Positions 8,448-17,265 of a stretch of 64,000 bases of DNA are shown piece by piece. The notes beneath the pieces are model-generated. The model saw nothing but the letters and a program-made list of their open reading frames with translations. It did no database searches and was not told where the DNA came from. The stretch comes from CAYLJJ01 sp964384025 (GTDB taxonomy: Bacteria > Myxococcota_A > Bradymonadia > UBA7976 > UBA1532): positions 62,001 through 126,000 of the forward strand of contig CAYLJJ010000002.1 of the NCBI GenBank assembly GCA_964384025.1, written 5' to 3'. A program made the translations under genes and the position numbers. Numbering within the stretch: the first letter of the stretch is position 1; every line of letters begins with the position of its first letter.

Positions 8448-9137
8448 ATGATGCCTTATAGACCACTCCTTGCGTTCATAACCGCCTTTTTTGAGATCGG
8501 TGTAGCCCTTTGGATACTCAGAAGTCCAGGAGAGAAGCTGCTGCGTCGACCAGTGGTTGCGATCCTCTTCCTTCTGGCTGGCTACCAACTCCTTGAAATC
8601 CTTCTCTGTAGTCGAGGAGGCGACTTTCTACCCCGCTTGGCTTTCGCTGATATCACTTGGCTGCCTGCCATTGGAGTCTATCTGGTTGCGCGTTTGGGAA
8701 ACTGGCAGAGCCGTGGACCAGAGCGTCTCTTCTTTGGGCTGGCCGCAGCTTTTACGCTCTGGATCTTGACAGATCCCCTCTTTGTCTCTGGCAGCGTCTG
8801 CCATGCGGTGATCGCCACCTATAGAAACCCCAGCCCGATGTATGCCCTCTATGGAGCCTACTATCAGATCGGGATGTTGACGATGATCCTGGGTGCTTCT
8901 CAATCGATGGTGAATCAGGAATCGTCTCTACGACGGCAGCAGCTTGCAGATGTACAGACCGGTACGGTCCTCTTTGTCTTCCCTGCGCTGATCACTGAGA
9001 TCGTGCTCCCCTCGGTAGAGCACTCTCAGCCCTCGGTGATGTGCCATTACGCCATCTTTCTAGCGATCTTCCTGATGCGCCTGTGGGGTCGGGAGCGAGA
9101 GTTTAGTCCTCAGTGGTGGCGGGGTGCTTGGGTCTGA
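8448..9137 (+). CDS. Multi-pass membrane protein of unknown function
   Basis: 229 residues from the ATG at 8448; a frame 30 codons longer exists but its extra N-terminus is polar and basic. Six to seven hydrophobic segments are visible (for example LLAFITAFFEIGVALWIL, VVAILFLLAGYQLLEILL, LFVFPALITEIVLPS and YAIFLAIFLMRLWG). The spacing of about 20-25 residues and short loops suggests an integral inner-membrane protein of the seven-helix type. I recognise no catalytic motif. It is divergent from fadR and could share its control region. Confidence 0.7.
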   Translation: MMPYRPLLAFITAFFEIGVALWILRSPGEKLLRRPVVAILFLLAGYQLLEILLCSRGGDFLPRLAFADITWLPAIGVYLVARLGNWQSRGPERLFFGLAAAFTLWILTDPLFVSGSVCHAVIATYRNPSPMYALYGAYYQIGMLTMILGASQSMVNQESSLRRQQLADVQTGTVLFVFPALITEIVLPSVEHSQPSVMCHYAIFLAIFLMRLWGREREFSPQWWRGAWV

Positions 9138-9353
9138 TCATCCACTCGCTCCTCCCTCCACGTTGTTCAGGGGCCTCGCCTGGAGATCGACAGATCTCGC
9201 TTGGTAATATCGGGGTGGGCGCAGCCTAGGAGAGAATCAAAGCCTCCCCGAACAGGACAACGCCCCAAGCGAAGGAGATAAAGGGATCGTGGACCGAGGC
9301 GCTTCCCTAAGGATTAAGCGCAGGGGGAGTAAAGAGAAGTTTCGAGCAGGTTT

Positions 9354-10274
9354 TTACTGAGCTGAGCAGCCAGTGCAATCACCAATGCGCTCCCATTCGG
9401 TTAAGCTGTGCTCCCAAACATCGATACCGTAACTATAGACCACCAGGGCTTCAGCAGACTCGACGCCATTCGCACCAGAGCTGCCTGAGAAGAGGATGGT
9501 GCTCATCCCTGGGAACTCAAGATAGATGGTGAAGGCATCTCCGGTGCCGGTCACAGGGGCGCTGGACTCTCCAGGGACGTTGTGCTCGCAGTAACTCACG
9601 GTGGTCCCAGTGCTGAGTGTATCCTGGCCCCAGAAGCAGAGTTTAGTGTTGATAACAGAGCCCACCGGACGGGCGTTACTGGCCTCATCGATGCTGCCCA
9701 CAGCGGTGTAGAGGCCCTGGATGATGGGAGGCTCATTGCCTACGTTGACCGGCTGCTCACCATCATTGATAGCGACCGCTACAGCGGGATCCTCGGTCAA
9801 CTCATCTGCTGCTTCACTGCCTGTATTGGTCTCGTTCTCAGGGGGCTCTTGATCCTCGGGAGGAGCGATGGGAGGGGGGGGTTCACGAGAGGCCAAACAG
9901 TATTGAGCGAAGCCCTCACTGCGGCTATTCCAGCACTCATTGATCGCTCCACAGGAGCTGCCTTGGAGACATTCGAGCTGACAATCAGAGTAGCCATAGC
10001 GGGCGCGATCTGGAGCGATACAGTTGGCCGCGCAGTCAATTCCAGCGGAGCCTGAGCTGCCCTGGTTCCCGAAAGATTGGGGGACTGGTGGCTTGGCTCC
10101 TGAGCAGCTCTGCACCTTCTGGCAGACGTTGTTACAGGTGGTGGCGATGCCTACAATTCCGCCATCCCCACCCAAGAGGCCCCCATCTCCGGTGAGGCTG
10201 TCGAGATCACATGCGGTCAAGAGCCCCATCGCGAGCAAGGCGGTGAGGGCCTGTGGAATACTGCGTGTCACCAT
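9354..10274 (-). CDS. Cysteine-containing lipoprotein
   Basis: 306 residues from the ATG at 10274, which has AGGGGA 6 bases upstream; the longer frame would overlap the neighbouring clp gene and is less likely. The signal ends in LLTAC, a lipobox. Residues ~35-125 hold about ten cysteines, followed by a Pro/Glu-rich linker (PPPPIAPPEDQEPPENE) and an acidic stretch, then a C-terminal domain with a CxxC near the end (GDCTGC). Probably an outer-membrane surface lipoprotein; function unknown. Confidence 0.75.
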   Translation of the reverse strand: MVTRSIPQALTALLAMGLLTACDLDSLTGDGGLLGGDGGIVGIATTCNNVCQKVQSCSGAKPPVPQSFGNQGSSGSAGIDCAANCIAPDRARYGYSDCQLECLQGSSCGAINECWNSRSEGFAQYCLASREPPPPIAPPEDQEPPENETNTGSEAADELTEDPAVAVAINDGEQPVNVGNEPPIIQGLYTAVGSIDEASNARPVGSVINTKLCFWGQDTLSTGTTVSYCEHNVPGESSAPVTGTGDAFTIYLEFPGMSTILFSGSSGANGVESAEALVVYSYGIDVWEHSLTEWERIGDCTGCSAQ

Positions 10275-10353
10275 ATCTATCCCCTGAAGAGGTGTTGGTC
10301 TATTATAGGCGGGTATGCCTGGAGCGGACAGCAGATCGTCAAAGAGTTCTCGC

Positions 10354-12888
10354 TTATTCACTCTTTTTTTGAATCTTCTCTTCAGGAGCTTCAATTTCCG
10401 CTTCAATTTCTCTGTTTTGTTCTAAAACAGGGAGCGAGCGCACCTGGAAGCTTAGCTCTCCTCCCTCTGCATGAACTCGGAGGACCTCTCCTCGCCGCAG
10501 CGCTCCCGCTAAGATACGCTCAGCGAGGGGACTCTCGATACGTTGGCTGATGAGCTGTCGCATAGGGCGAGCTCCCAACTCAGGCAAAAATCCCCCCTCC
10601 TCGATCAGCAGCTCTATGGCTGCCTCTGTCGCCGAGAAGCGGATCCCTCGTTCCCGATAGAGGAGCCGAGAGCGCTCCTGGATGATCAGCTCAGCGACAC
10701 CTCGTATTTGGGCTCGGCTGAGAGCGTGAAAGACCAGTTTGCGCTCCAATCGGCCCCAGAGTTCGGGAGGGAAGCTGGCTTGAGCCCTTGATAGAGCCCG
10801 CTGAGAGCGCTCTTGCCCATCCTCCTCAGAAGAGAAGCCGATGCGACCTCGGCTCTGGACTACTTCAGCGCCCAGGTTGCTGGTGAGCACGACCACCGCA
10901 TTAGAGAAGTCAACCTTGCGGCCTCGGTTATTGGTCAGCTGCCCCTCCTCCAAGATCTGAAGGAGGAGGTTCCAGATCTCTCGATGTGCTTTCTCGATCT
11001 CATCAAAGAGGAGCACTTGATAGGGGCGGCGCCTGAGACTATCGGTGAGCTGCCCTCCCTCCTGGTGGCCAATATAACCAGGAGGAGAGCCGATGAGCCG
11101 TGCGAGAGAGTGCGCTTCGGCGTACTCGCTCATATCAAAGCGGGTCAGAGCATCTTGGCTCCCAAAGAGAAAAGTCGCCAAAACGCGCACCACCTCTGTT
11201 TTGCCCACCCCCGTTGGTCCCAAAAAGAGAAAGGAGCCGATGGGTCGGCGACCCGCGAAGCCTGCGAGATTGCGGCGGATGGTCTCAGCGATCGCCTTGA
11301 GCACATGACCTTGACCTTTGATCCCCCTGCTCAGCTCCTCCTCCATCTTCAGAAAACGTTGAGTTGAGTCCAACAGCAGATGTTCGATAGGAACACGGAC
11401 TCGGCGAGAGATCACTTGGGCGACAGCGTGATGATCTACAGCTCTCCCGTTCCTCCGCGCCACCGCCCCCGCCAGATCCAGGACATTGAGGCAGCGGTCT
11501 GGATCTCGACGATCATGGATATAGCGTCGGCTCAGGCGTAGGGCAGCTTCCAGCGCTTCTGGGAGATAACGAACAGCATGGTGTTCCTCATAGCGCGGAA
11601 CGATCCCCTTGAGGATGCGCCGTGTAGTGGAGAGATCAGGCTCCTCGATATGCACAGGTGTAAAGCGGCGCTCCAAGGCAGCGTCACTTTCGATATGTTT
11701 GCGATACTCCTCCTGCGTAGTAGCGCCGATGCAGGGAAACTCTCCTCGAGCGAGGCTGGCCTTCAGCTCATTGGCGGCGTCATGTCCTCCATCTCCGCCT
11801 CCAGCGCCAACCAGGGTGTGCAGCTCATCGATAAAGATGATCACCCGCCCAGAGGCGCGTCGCACCTCCTCCTGAATGCCTCTCAGGCGCTCCGCCAACG
11901 CGCCCCGAAGCTGAGTCCCCGCTAAGATGCTGCCCACGTCCAGCTGGATTATGACCCGTTTTGGGGGTCGCTCTTCTCTATCCATCTGAATCAGCCGCTG
12001 TGCCAATCCCTCAGCGATGGCGCTCTTACCTACCCCAGGATCCCCCAACAAACAGGGGTTGTTGCTGCGGCGCTTATTGAGGATGTCGAGGCTCTCCTCG
12101 ATCTCTTGCTCTCGCCCAAAGATGGGATCTAGGTGCCCCAGAAAGGCCAGATGGCTCAAGTTGCGCCCCAGGGCATGGAGCCAGTAAAAGCGTTCTTTAT
12201 TGAGGACATAGGGACTGGGGCTGTCTTCACTCGGTAGGGGGCGCTCTTTAGGAGAGGGCTCCCCCTGCTCTTGGGGAGGATGATCGCTGGCTCGCCTCCC
12301 CCGTGTCACCGCGCGACGATCGGTGCCCCGCCGTTGCTCCAGGCCCAGCTGCTCTCGCTGCCCCCCCACCGCGCTGAGGCTCTCTACAACCCGGGTGAGA
12401 CTGGGAGACTCCAGAGTATCCAGATGGGCGACCTCCAAAACGGCGGGCCTACGAGCGTAGCGCGCTCTTAGACGGGCCCGCTCTTGAGGGTCTTCAGCGC
12501 AGGAGAGGGCCAAGCGCGCAAGCTGCCTGAGATCCAAACCGATCTGTTCCAACAGTTGTGAGCCCAGACTCTTAGGCTGTAGAGAGAAGGAGGCCAGAAG
12601 ATGAAGGGGCTTCAGCTCTGTGGCGGCGCTGCCTCGGGCGATCTGGAGGCTGCTGCGCTCAATCTGTTTCAGACCTACATCCTGATCATCTTTAAGTTGA
12701 TCTAGGGAGGCCAAGAGGGTCTCCTCATTGACCTGATGATCCATGAGGAGCAAGCGCGCGGTGTTGGGGGTGGTGAAGAGGGCCAAAAGCAGCTGTAGCG
12801 TGGAGAAGGGGCTCCCGCTGGCGGAGGCGATCTCCTGAGCTTGGCTGAAGACCGCGCGATAGGCTTCAGAAGGAGGTATGAGGACCAA
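10354..12888 (-). CDS. clpA: ClpA-like AAA+ unfoldase
   Basis: 844 residues with an N-terminal Clp-repeat region (1-150) and two AAA+ modules. Module 1 has Walker A GDPGVGKS (~284), Walker B FIDELHTLVGAG and the arginine-finger region AALERRF. Module 2 has GPTGVGKT (~557) and LLFDEIEKAH. A coiled-coil M domain between the modules is missing, which fits ClpA rather than ClpB or ClpC. The RIGF loop in module 2 is the usual ClpP-contact motif, so it should deliver substrates to ClpP. A charged linker (about 190-235, rich in R, E, P) separates the N domain from module 1 and is unusual. The only start in frame is TTG at 12888. ClpP and ClpS genes are not present here. Confidence 0.88.
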   Translation of the reverse strand: MVLIPPSEAYRAVFSQAQEIASASGSPFSTLQLLLALFTTPNTARLLLMDHQVNEETLLASLDQLKDDQDVGLKQIERSSLQIARGSAATELKPLHLLASFSLQPKSLGSQLLEQIGLDLRQLARLALSCAEDPQERARLRARYARRPAVLEVAHLDTLESPSLTRVVESLSAVGGQREQLGLEQRRGTDRRAVTRGRRASDHPPQEQGEPSPKERPLPSEDSPSPYVLNKERFYWLHALGRNLSHLAFLGHLDPIFGREQEIEESLDILNKRRSNNPCLLGDPGVGKSAIAEGLAQRLIQMDREERPPKRVIIQLDVGSILAGTQLRGALAERLRGIQEEVRRASGRVIIFIDELHTLVGAGGGDGGHDAANELKASLARGEFPCIGATTQEEYRKHIESDAALERRFTPVHIEEPDLSTTRRILKGIVPRYEEHHAVRYLPEALEAALRLSRRYIHDRRDPDRCLNVLDLAGAVARRNGRAVDHHAVAQVISRRVRVPIEHLLLDSTQRFLKMEEELSRGIKGQGHVLKAIAETIRRNLAGFAGRRPIGSFLFLGPTGVGKTEVVRVLATFLFGSQDALTRFDMSEYAEAHSLARLIGSPPGYIGHQEGGQLTDSLRRRPYQVLLFDEIEKAHREIWNLLLQILEEGQLTNNRGRKVDFSNAVVVLTSNLGAEVVQSRGRIGFSSEEDGQERSQRALSRAQASFPPELWGRLERKLVFHALSRAQIRGVAELIIQERSRLLYRERGIRFSATEAAIELLIEEGGFLPELGARPMRQLISQRIESPLAERILAGALRRGEVLRVHAEGGELSFQVRSLPVLEQNREIEAEIEAPEEKIQKKSE

Positions 12889-13060
12889 GATGCTCTCTCA
12901 CTGATTGTCTTGAAACAAGCTCTACCGCCTGCTTCTGTCGGGGTTCAGGGCATCTTGCATCAAGAACCCTCAGGGTCAAAGAGGAGAGATTGCCTGGACT
13001 TGTGAAGGACGCTGTGCTATCGGGTTCGATCAATGTCCGTCGATGCGCCGAGGAGCGTGG

Positions 13061-13684
13061 ATGTCGGTTGTTGTTCTCGGGATCGCAGGTGGAACGGGTT
13101 CGGGTAAGACCACCGTCGCCAAAGCCATCATTGATCAGGTAGGCACCGATCATATCGCCTATCTGGAACATGACAGTTACTATAAAGATTTGGCTCAGTT
13201 TCCCCTAGAGGAGCGACGCAAGGTCAACTTTGATCACCCCGAAGCCTTTGACACTCAGTTGCTTATAGAGCATGTAGAGCAGCTCAGACAGGGGCGGGCG
13301 GTGGAGGTCCCGATCTACAGCTATATCAAGTCCCTTCGCTCTTCGGAGACTCGTCGCGTTGAGCCTCGTCCCTTGGTCGTTGTAGAGGGGATTCTCTGCT
13401 TGGATAACCCTGGGCTGCGGGCCTCTATGGATGTCAAGATCTTCGTAGATACAGATGATGATATCCGCCTCATGCGCCGCCTGCGTCGCGACACTCAGGA
13501 GCGAGGGCGAAGCATGGAGCATGTCTTGGGACAGTATGAGGCCACAGTGCGGCCTATGCACTTAGCCTTTGTCCTGCCCTCTCGTCGCCACGCTGATGTG
13601 ATCATCCCTCGGGGAGGGCGCAACTTGGTCGCCATCAAGATGGTCGCTGATGCTCTCAGACGCCGTCTGATGGCGGCGATGTAA
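13061..13684 (+). CDS. udk: Uridine kinase
   Basis: 207 residues from the ATG at 13061, with GAGGAG 5 bases upstream; an ATG 6 codons earlier has no such site. Walker A is GGTGSGKTT near the N-terminus. Typical family segments follow: LEHDSYYKDL, NFDHPEAFDT, PIYSYIKSLR, and the lid RRDTQERGRSMEHVLGQY. It phosphorylates uridine and cytidine to UMP and CMP in pyrimidine salvage. The downstream Nudix gene starts 6 bases after its stop, indicating an operon. Confidence 0.95.
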   Translation: MSVVVLGIAGGTGSGKTTVAKAIIDQVGTDHIAYLEHDSYYKDLAQFPLEERRKVNFDHPEAFDTQLLIEHVEQLRQGRAVEVPIYSYIKSLRSSETRRVEPRPLVVVEGILCLDNPGLRASMDVKIFVDTDDDIRLMRRLRRDTQERGRSMEHVLGQYEATVRPMHLAFVLPSRRHADVIIPRGGRNLVAIKMVADALRRRLMAAM

Positions 13685-13689
13685 GTTGA

Positions 13690-14268
13690 GTGATCTTACG
13701 ACTCAGAACAAGCCTGCCTCAACGCACTCCTCGGAGGCTTAGCCGTGATCGCCGCGCAGCGGTCCTTGTTCTCCTCACAGGCGATCCTCTCAGCCTACTG
13801 CTGACCCGTCGAAGCGAAGCTCTCCACAGCCACAGCGGACAGGTCGCCTTTCCTGGAGGGATGGCAGATCCAGAAGATCCCAGCCTGGAATTTACAGCTC
13901 TAAGGGAGGCTCGAGAGGAGGTGGGTCTAAAGCAGAAGGTTGAGATTCTTGGGCGCTTGGATGATCTACCCACCCTAAAAGGAGACGCCGCTGTTACTCC
14001 TATAGTGGCCTTCTCTCCAAAGGTCCCTCAACTCAGAGCCAACCCCAGGGAGGTGGCAAGGATCTTCGACATCCCTCTGGGGGCTCTTGGAGAGGCGGTT
14101 CGCTGGGAGACGCGCTATAGCCTCTGGGAGGGCCACGAGGTTCCCATCTATTCCTTCTCTTGGGATGGAGAGCTGCTTTGGGGCCTCAGCGCCTATATCA
14201 CCCTTCAGCTCCTCAGCTTGGGTAACGCTGGCTGCCCTTTAAGCCTGCCTGATTGGTTGAGACTTTAA
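13690..14268 (+). CDS. nudL: Nudix hydrolase, CoA pyrophosphatase type
   Basis: 192 residues starting at GTG 13690. The segment SHSGQVAFPGGMADPED followed by TALREAREEVGL holds the Nudix box (G-x5-E, then REAREE-x-G) and the upstream H-S-G-Q-V-x-F-P-G-G motif of the CoA-diphosphatase (NudL/YeaB, UPF0035) family. Members cleave CoA and acyl-CoA to 4'-phosphopantetheine and 3',5'-ADP. The gene forms a pair with udk. It is the last gene before the left flanking repeat of the BREX cassette. Confidence 0.9.
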   Translation: MILRLRTSLPQRTPRRLSRDRRAAVLVLLTGDPLSLLLTRRSEALHSHSGQVAFPGGMADPEDPSLEFTALREAREEVGLKQKVEILGRLDDLPTLKGDAAVTPIVAFSPKVPQLRANPREVARIFDIPLGALGEAVRWETRYSLWEGHEVPIYSFSWDGELLWGLSAYITLQLLSLGNAGCPLSLPDWLRL

Positions 14269-14280
14269 AGCCTCCCTGAT

Positions 14281-14330
14281 TCCATCGGATTTGGTTGTTG
14301 GTTCATTCTAAGGGGTTACATCCATCCATG
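14281..14330 (+). repeat. Left copy of the 50-bp inverted repeat flanking BREX
   Basis: It begins 12 bases after the nudL stop. Compared with the reverse complement of 32133-32182 it matches at 41 of 50 positions without gaps, including the perfect 17-base core TTCATTCTAAGGGGTTA (14302-14318). Just inside, CATCCAT and ATGGATG can form a 7-bp hairpin. No other copy was seen in the window. Confidence 0.75.
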
Positions 14331-14365
14331 AATGGATGAGATCCAAACAACTGTATTTGTCGAGT

Positions 14366-14387
14366 TGAGGCAGAGGACAGCGCCTCA
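14366..14387 (-). terminator. Hairpin downstream of brxHI
   Basis: TGAGGC and GCCTCA form a 6-bp stem with a 10-base loop, about 130 bases after the brxHI stop on the minus strand. There is no T-run. The rest of the 250-bp gap between nudL and brxHI shows no other gene. Confidence 0.3.
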
Positions 14388-14517
14388 GAGACCTAATCTA
14401 CTCAACCCCAGCGCTTTCTCTCAAGATCCGCCGATCTACTCCAAGCTCAACCAAGCAGGCCGCCTGGGCGCTGAGCGTTGATCTGTTCGGCCGCCCAAGG
14501 GGGTCTCTTGGCTCCGC

Positions 14518-17265
14518 TCAAGGCTCAGCGAACAAGCTCATCTGCTCGGTGTGCTTCAGGGCGTCGAGGAGCGGGAGCAGGATCTCTGCGTCGAGGGCCG
14601 CATACTCGAGTTGGAGCTGCGAGAGGGGCCTGCGACGCCAGTCGCTCGTCTGCTGCCCTTTATCGATGACGAGCCCCAGCTCCCGAAGGCACGCCGCGGC
14701 GAGGGAGTGCCCCCCTTCGACCTTGCCACGCGCGAGCCGAGACCGCTTCAAGGTGTCGATCACGGGCTCGATCACCATCTCGTGTTGCGCGAGGACCCCC
14801 CGCTCAAAGGCAGCGTTGTGGATAACCTTGATGATCTTCGGAGCGGACATCAACGCGGCCAAGGGCGAGAGATCCTCGATGGAGCTGGGATCGATCAGCC
14901 AAGTCTCAGCCTCGCTGCCGATCTGGATCAGGCAGAGGACACGCTTATAGAGGGTCGTCTCCACGTCCAAGCCGATCCGATCATAGGCCCTGATGGCCTG
15001 ACACGCTGATCTCAGCGCCGCGTCGCCCTCAACCCAATGGATGGGGTTCTTCGGCCGCGCGCGATCACCTCGCGCCTCTGGCCCGCTCTTCACTGGAGGC
15101 CGCGCCCGCTCGGGCGCGCTTTGTAGATAACCCTGGGCCGCATCAAGGGGGCGCGCGCCGCCGAGGAAGCGCCACGCGCCCTCGATGTCGAGGAGGAAGC
15201 TGGCGACCATCTCGCGGGCGACCCACTCAGGCATGAAGGGCTGGAACTTGCTCAAGCGATAGTTGGGCAGATCCTCGGCGATCTCCGCCCAGAGGCGCGG
15301 GTTCTCCCAGAAGTCCAGATCCATCAAGCGCTCGATGAGCCCCACGACCGCCCTGGGATCCGCCCCCTCGCCCTTGAGGCGCAGGCTGTAGTTATCGGGG
15401 ACGATCTTCCACTCAGGCTGGCAGGCGCGCAGGGCGTAGCGCAGCGTGTTGTTGATCTGCCCTCCTGCATAGGTCCACCAAGCGACGCCGCCCTCGATTG
15501 TCTCCAAGCAGGGGTGCTCGAAGGGGACGAGCCCGCGCGCCTCCAGGTCCGCGCGGCGCGCGTCTACCTGAGCCTGAGCGCTCTCGTGGATCCAAGAGGG
15601 CATCCGAGCGGAGTACAGGAAGCCCTTGACCTGCTGACAGACCTCAAACCCGAGATGCTGCGGGAGGAACCCCGACCAGGTGGGCTCGACGCCCACAGCG
15701 GCGGGGCGCACCTTGACGCGCCGCGCGCCATGTTGGATGGAGACGACGGCCCAAGCGCGCCCACCGAGGAGGAAGCTGGCGCCCTCCCCCAAGCGATCCA
15801 CGAAGCCCTGCTCGATGCGGCCGATGGGTTGCCCCGCGCCCCTCTCCACGCCATAGGTCTGGGGGCTGCTGAAGACGGCGTACATCTCCATAAAGTTGCG
15901 CCGCCCGAACCGCCGCTCTGCGGCAGGGCCAATGACCAACCGCCCACCCAGGAGATCCAACGCCCGCTGCCCCATCAACCAACGCAGGACCCGGTAGAAC
16001 TCGGGCTGTGTCACGCCGGAGATGTCCGGCAACCGCGAGAGACGCTCCCACGCCCTGCGCGGCGTGAGGCCCTCATCAGCCAAGGCCATCGTGAAGAGCT
16101 GATGGATAAAAACTGGCCAACAGCGAGGGTTGATCGTGACCGCCTCGACGAAGCCCTCGCGCGCCTTCTCGACGAGGGCTACCGCCACCAAGACCGCCTC
16201 GGTCGTCGTGCACAAGAAGCTGGTGTTGGGCACCTGCCCCGCGCGCCGCCCTGTCCGCCCCATCCGCTGTAGGAAGGCGCTGACTGTGCCTGGCGTCTCT
16301 GCCTGGAGCACTCGATCCAGATCGCCGACGTCGATCCCCAACTCCAGGGTTGAGGTGCAGACGATGCAGGCGTTGCTCCCGCGATGAAACTCTGCCTCAG
16401 CCTCCGCGCGGGCCTCCTTGCTCACCGAGCTGTGATGGACGAAGACCTTGATGCCCCGCTGTCCCATCCGCTGCGCCACCGCCTCGGTGAGCGAGCGGCT
16501 CTGGCAGAAGAACAGGCTCTTGCGCCTGCTCGCCATGCGGCTGGCGTCCGCCGCGACCCCAGGCAAGCCCTCACGGTGCACCACGAGGAGTTGGCGCCGC
16601 TGCGGAGTCGCGGGGGGGTTGATCACCACCCCAGCGCGCTCGGAGGCTCCCCCCAGCCAGCGCAGGATCACCTCGGGGTTGCCGACCGTCGCGCTCAACC
16701 CCACGCGCTGCAGGTCGTGGCGCGAGAGATCCGCGATGCGCTCGAGCACGCTCAACAGGTGGGCGCCGCGATCTTGCCCCGCCAGGGCGTGGATCTCATC
16801 GACGACCACCACCCGCAGATCCGCGAACAGGGCCGCGGTGTTCACCGAGCGCGAGACGAGCATCACCTCCAAGGACTCAGGCGTCGTCATCAAGAGGCTC
16901 GCTGGCGCCTTGAGGAAGCGCTTACGCGCGCTTGAGGGTGTGTCGCCGTGCCACACGAAGCGCTCCAGCCCCACCATCTTGGTGTAGAGATCCAGCCGCT
17001 CCGCTTGGTTATTGAGCAGCGCCTTGATGGGCGCGATATAGAGCGCCGCCAATCCCCCTGGAGGATCATCCGTGAGCAGAGAGAGCGTCGGGAAGAGCGC
17101 CGCCTCGGTCTTCCCTCCTGCTGTGGGGGCCAAGATGATCGCGTTCTTTCCATCAAGGAGAGCCGCTCCAGCCTCCTCTTGCACGGGGCGCAAGCTCGAC
17201 CAACCCAGGCGCGCGACGATGGCCTCGCGGAGCCGGGGGGAGAGGCGCTCGAAGACCCGGCTCAC
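14518..17265 (-). CDS. brxHI: BREX helicase BrxHI fused to RNase D-like exonuclease
   Basis: 915 residues. Residues 1-~430 are a superfamily 2 Lhr-like helicase: motif I APTAGGKTE (~45-52), DEIH box (~153), SAT motif (GLSATVG) and motif VI QRMGRTGRRAG. A middle region carries the extra domains typical of Lhr proteins. Residues ~745-915 are a DEDDy 3'-5' exonuclease: Exo I IGLDVET (~763), Exo II KVIHNAAFERGVL (~815) and Exo III YAALD (~888). In Exo II the usual Asp is Glu. The gene overlaps brxD by 4 bp and closes the cassette. In types 2 and 6 BREX, BrxHI sits with BrxD in place of BrxL. I am not certain how often the exonuclease domain occurs in other BrxHI proteins. Confidence 0.9.
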   Translation of the reverse strand: MSRVFERLSPRLREAIVARLGWSSLRPVQEEAGAALLDGKNAIILAPTAGGKTEAALFPTLSLLTDDPPGGLAALYIAPIKALLNNQAERLDLYTKMVGLERFVWHGDTPSSARKRFLKAPASLLMTTPESLEVMLVSRSVNTAALFADLRVVVVDEIHALAGQDRGAHLLSVLERIADLSRHDLQRVGLSATVGNPEVILRWLGGASERAGVVINPPATPQRRQLLVVHREGLPGVAADASRMASRRKSLFFCQSRSLTEAVAQRMGQRGIKVFVHHSSVSKEARAEAEAEFHRGSNACIVCTSTLELGIDVGDLDRVLQAETPGTVSAFLQRMGRTGRRAGQVPNTSFLCTTTEAVLVAVALVEKAREGFVEAVTINPRCWPVFIHQLFTMALADEGLTPRRAWERLSRLPDISGVTQPEFYRVLRWLMGQRALDLLGGRLVIGPAAERRFGRRNFMEMYAVFSSPQTYGVERGAGQPIGRIEQGFVDRLGEGASFLLGGRAWAVVSIQHGARRVKVRPAAVGVEPTWSGFLPQHLGFEVCQQVKGFLYSARMPSWIHESAQAQVDARRADLEARGLVPFEHPCLETIEGGVAWWTYAGGQINNTLRYALRACQPEWKIVPDNYSLRLKGEGADPRAVVGLIERLMDLDFWENPRLWAEIAEDLPNYRLSKFQPFMPEWVAREMVASFLLDIEGAWRFLGGARPLDAAQGYLQSAPERARPPVKSGPEARGDRARPKNPIHWVEGDAALRSACQAIRAYDRIGLDVETTLYKRVLCLIQIGSEAETWLIDPSSIEDLSPLAALMSAPKIIKVIHNAAFERGVLAQHEMVIEPVIDTLKRSRLARGKVEGGHSLAAACLRELGLVIDKGQQTSDWRRRPLSQLQLEYAALDAEILLPLLDALKHTEQMSLFAEP

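Noticed and set aside
9138..9353. Possible small RNA between the membrane protein and the lipoprotein gene
   Set aside because: No convincing stem-loop set or promoter could be found by eye.
12866..13171. Minus-strand frame between clpA and udk
   Set aside because: It overlaps the beginning of udk on the other strand and has a stop-rich neighbourhood and no domain.
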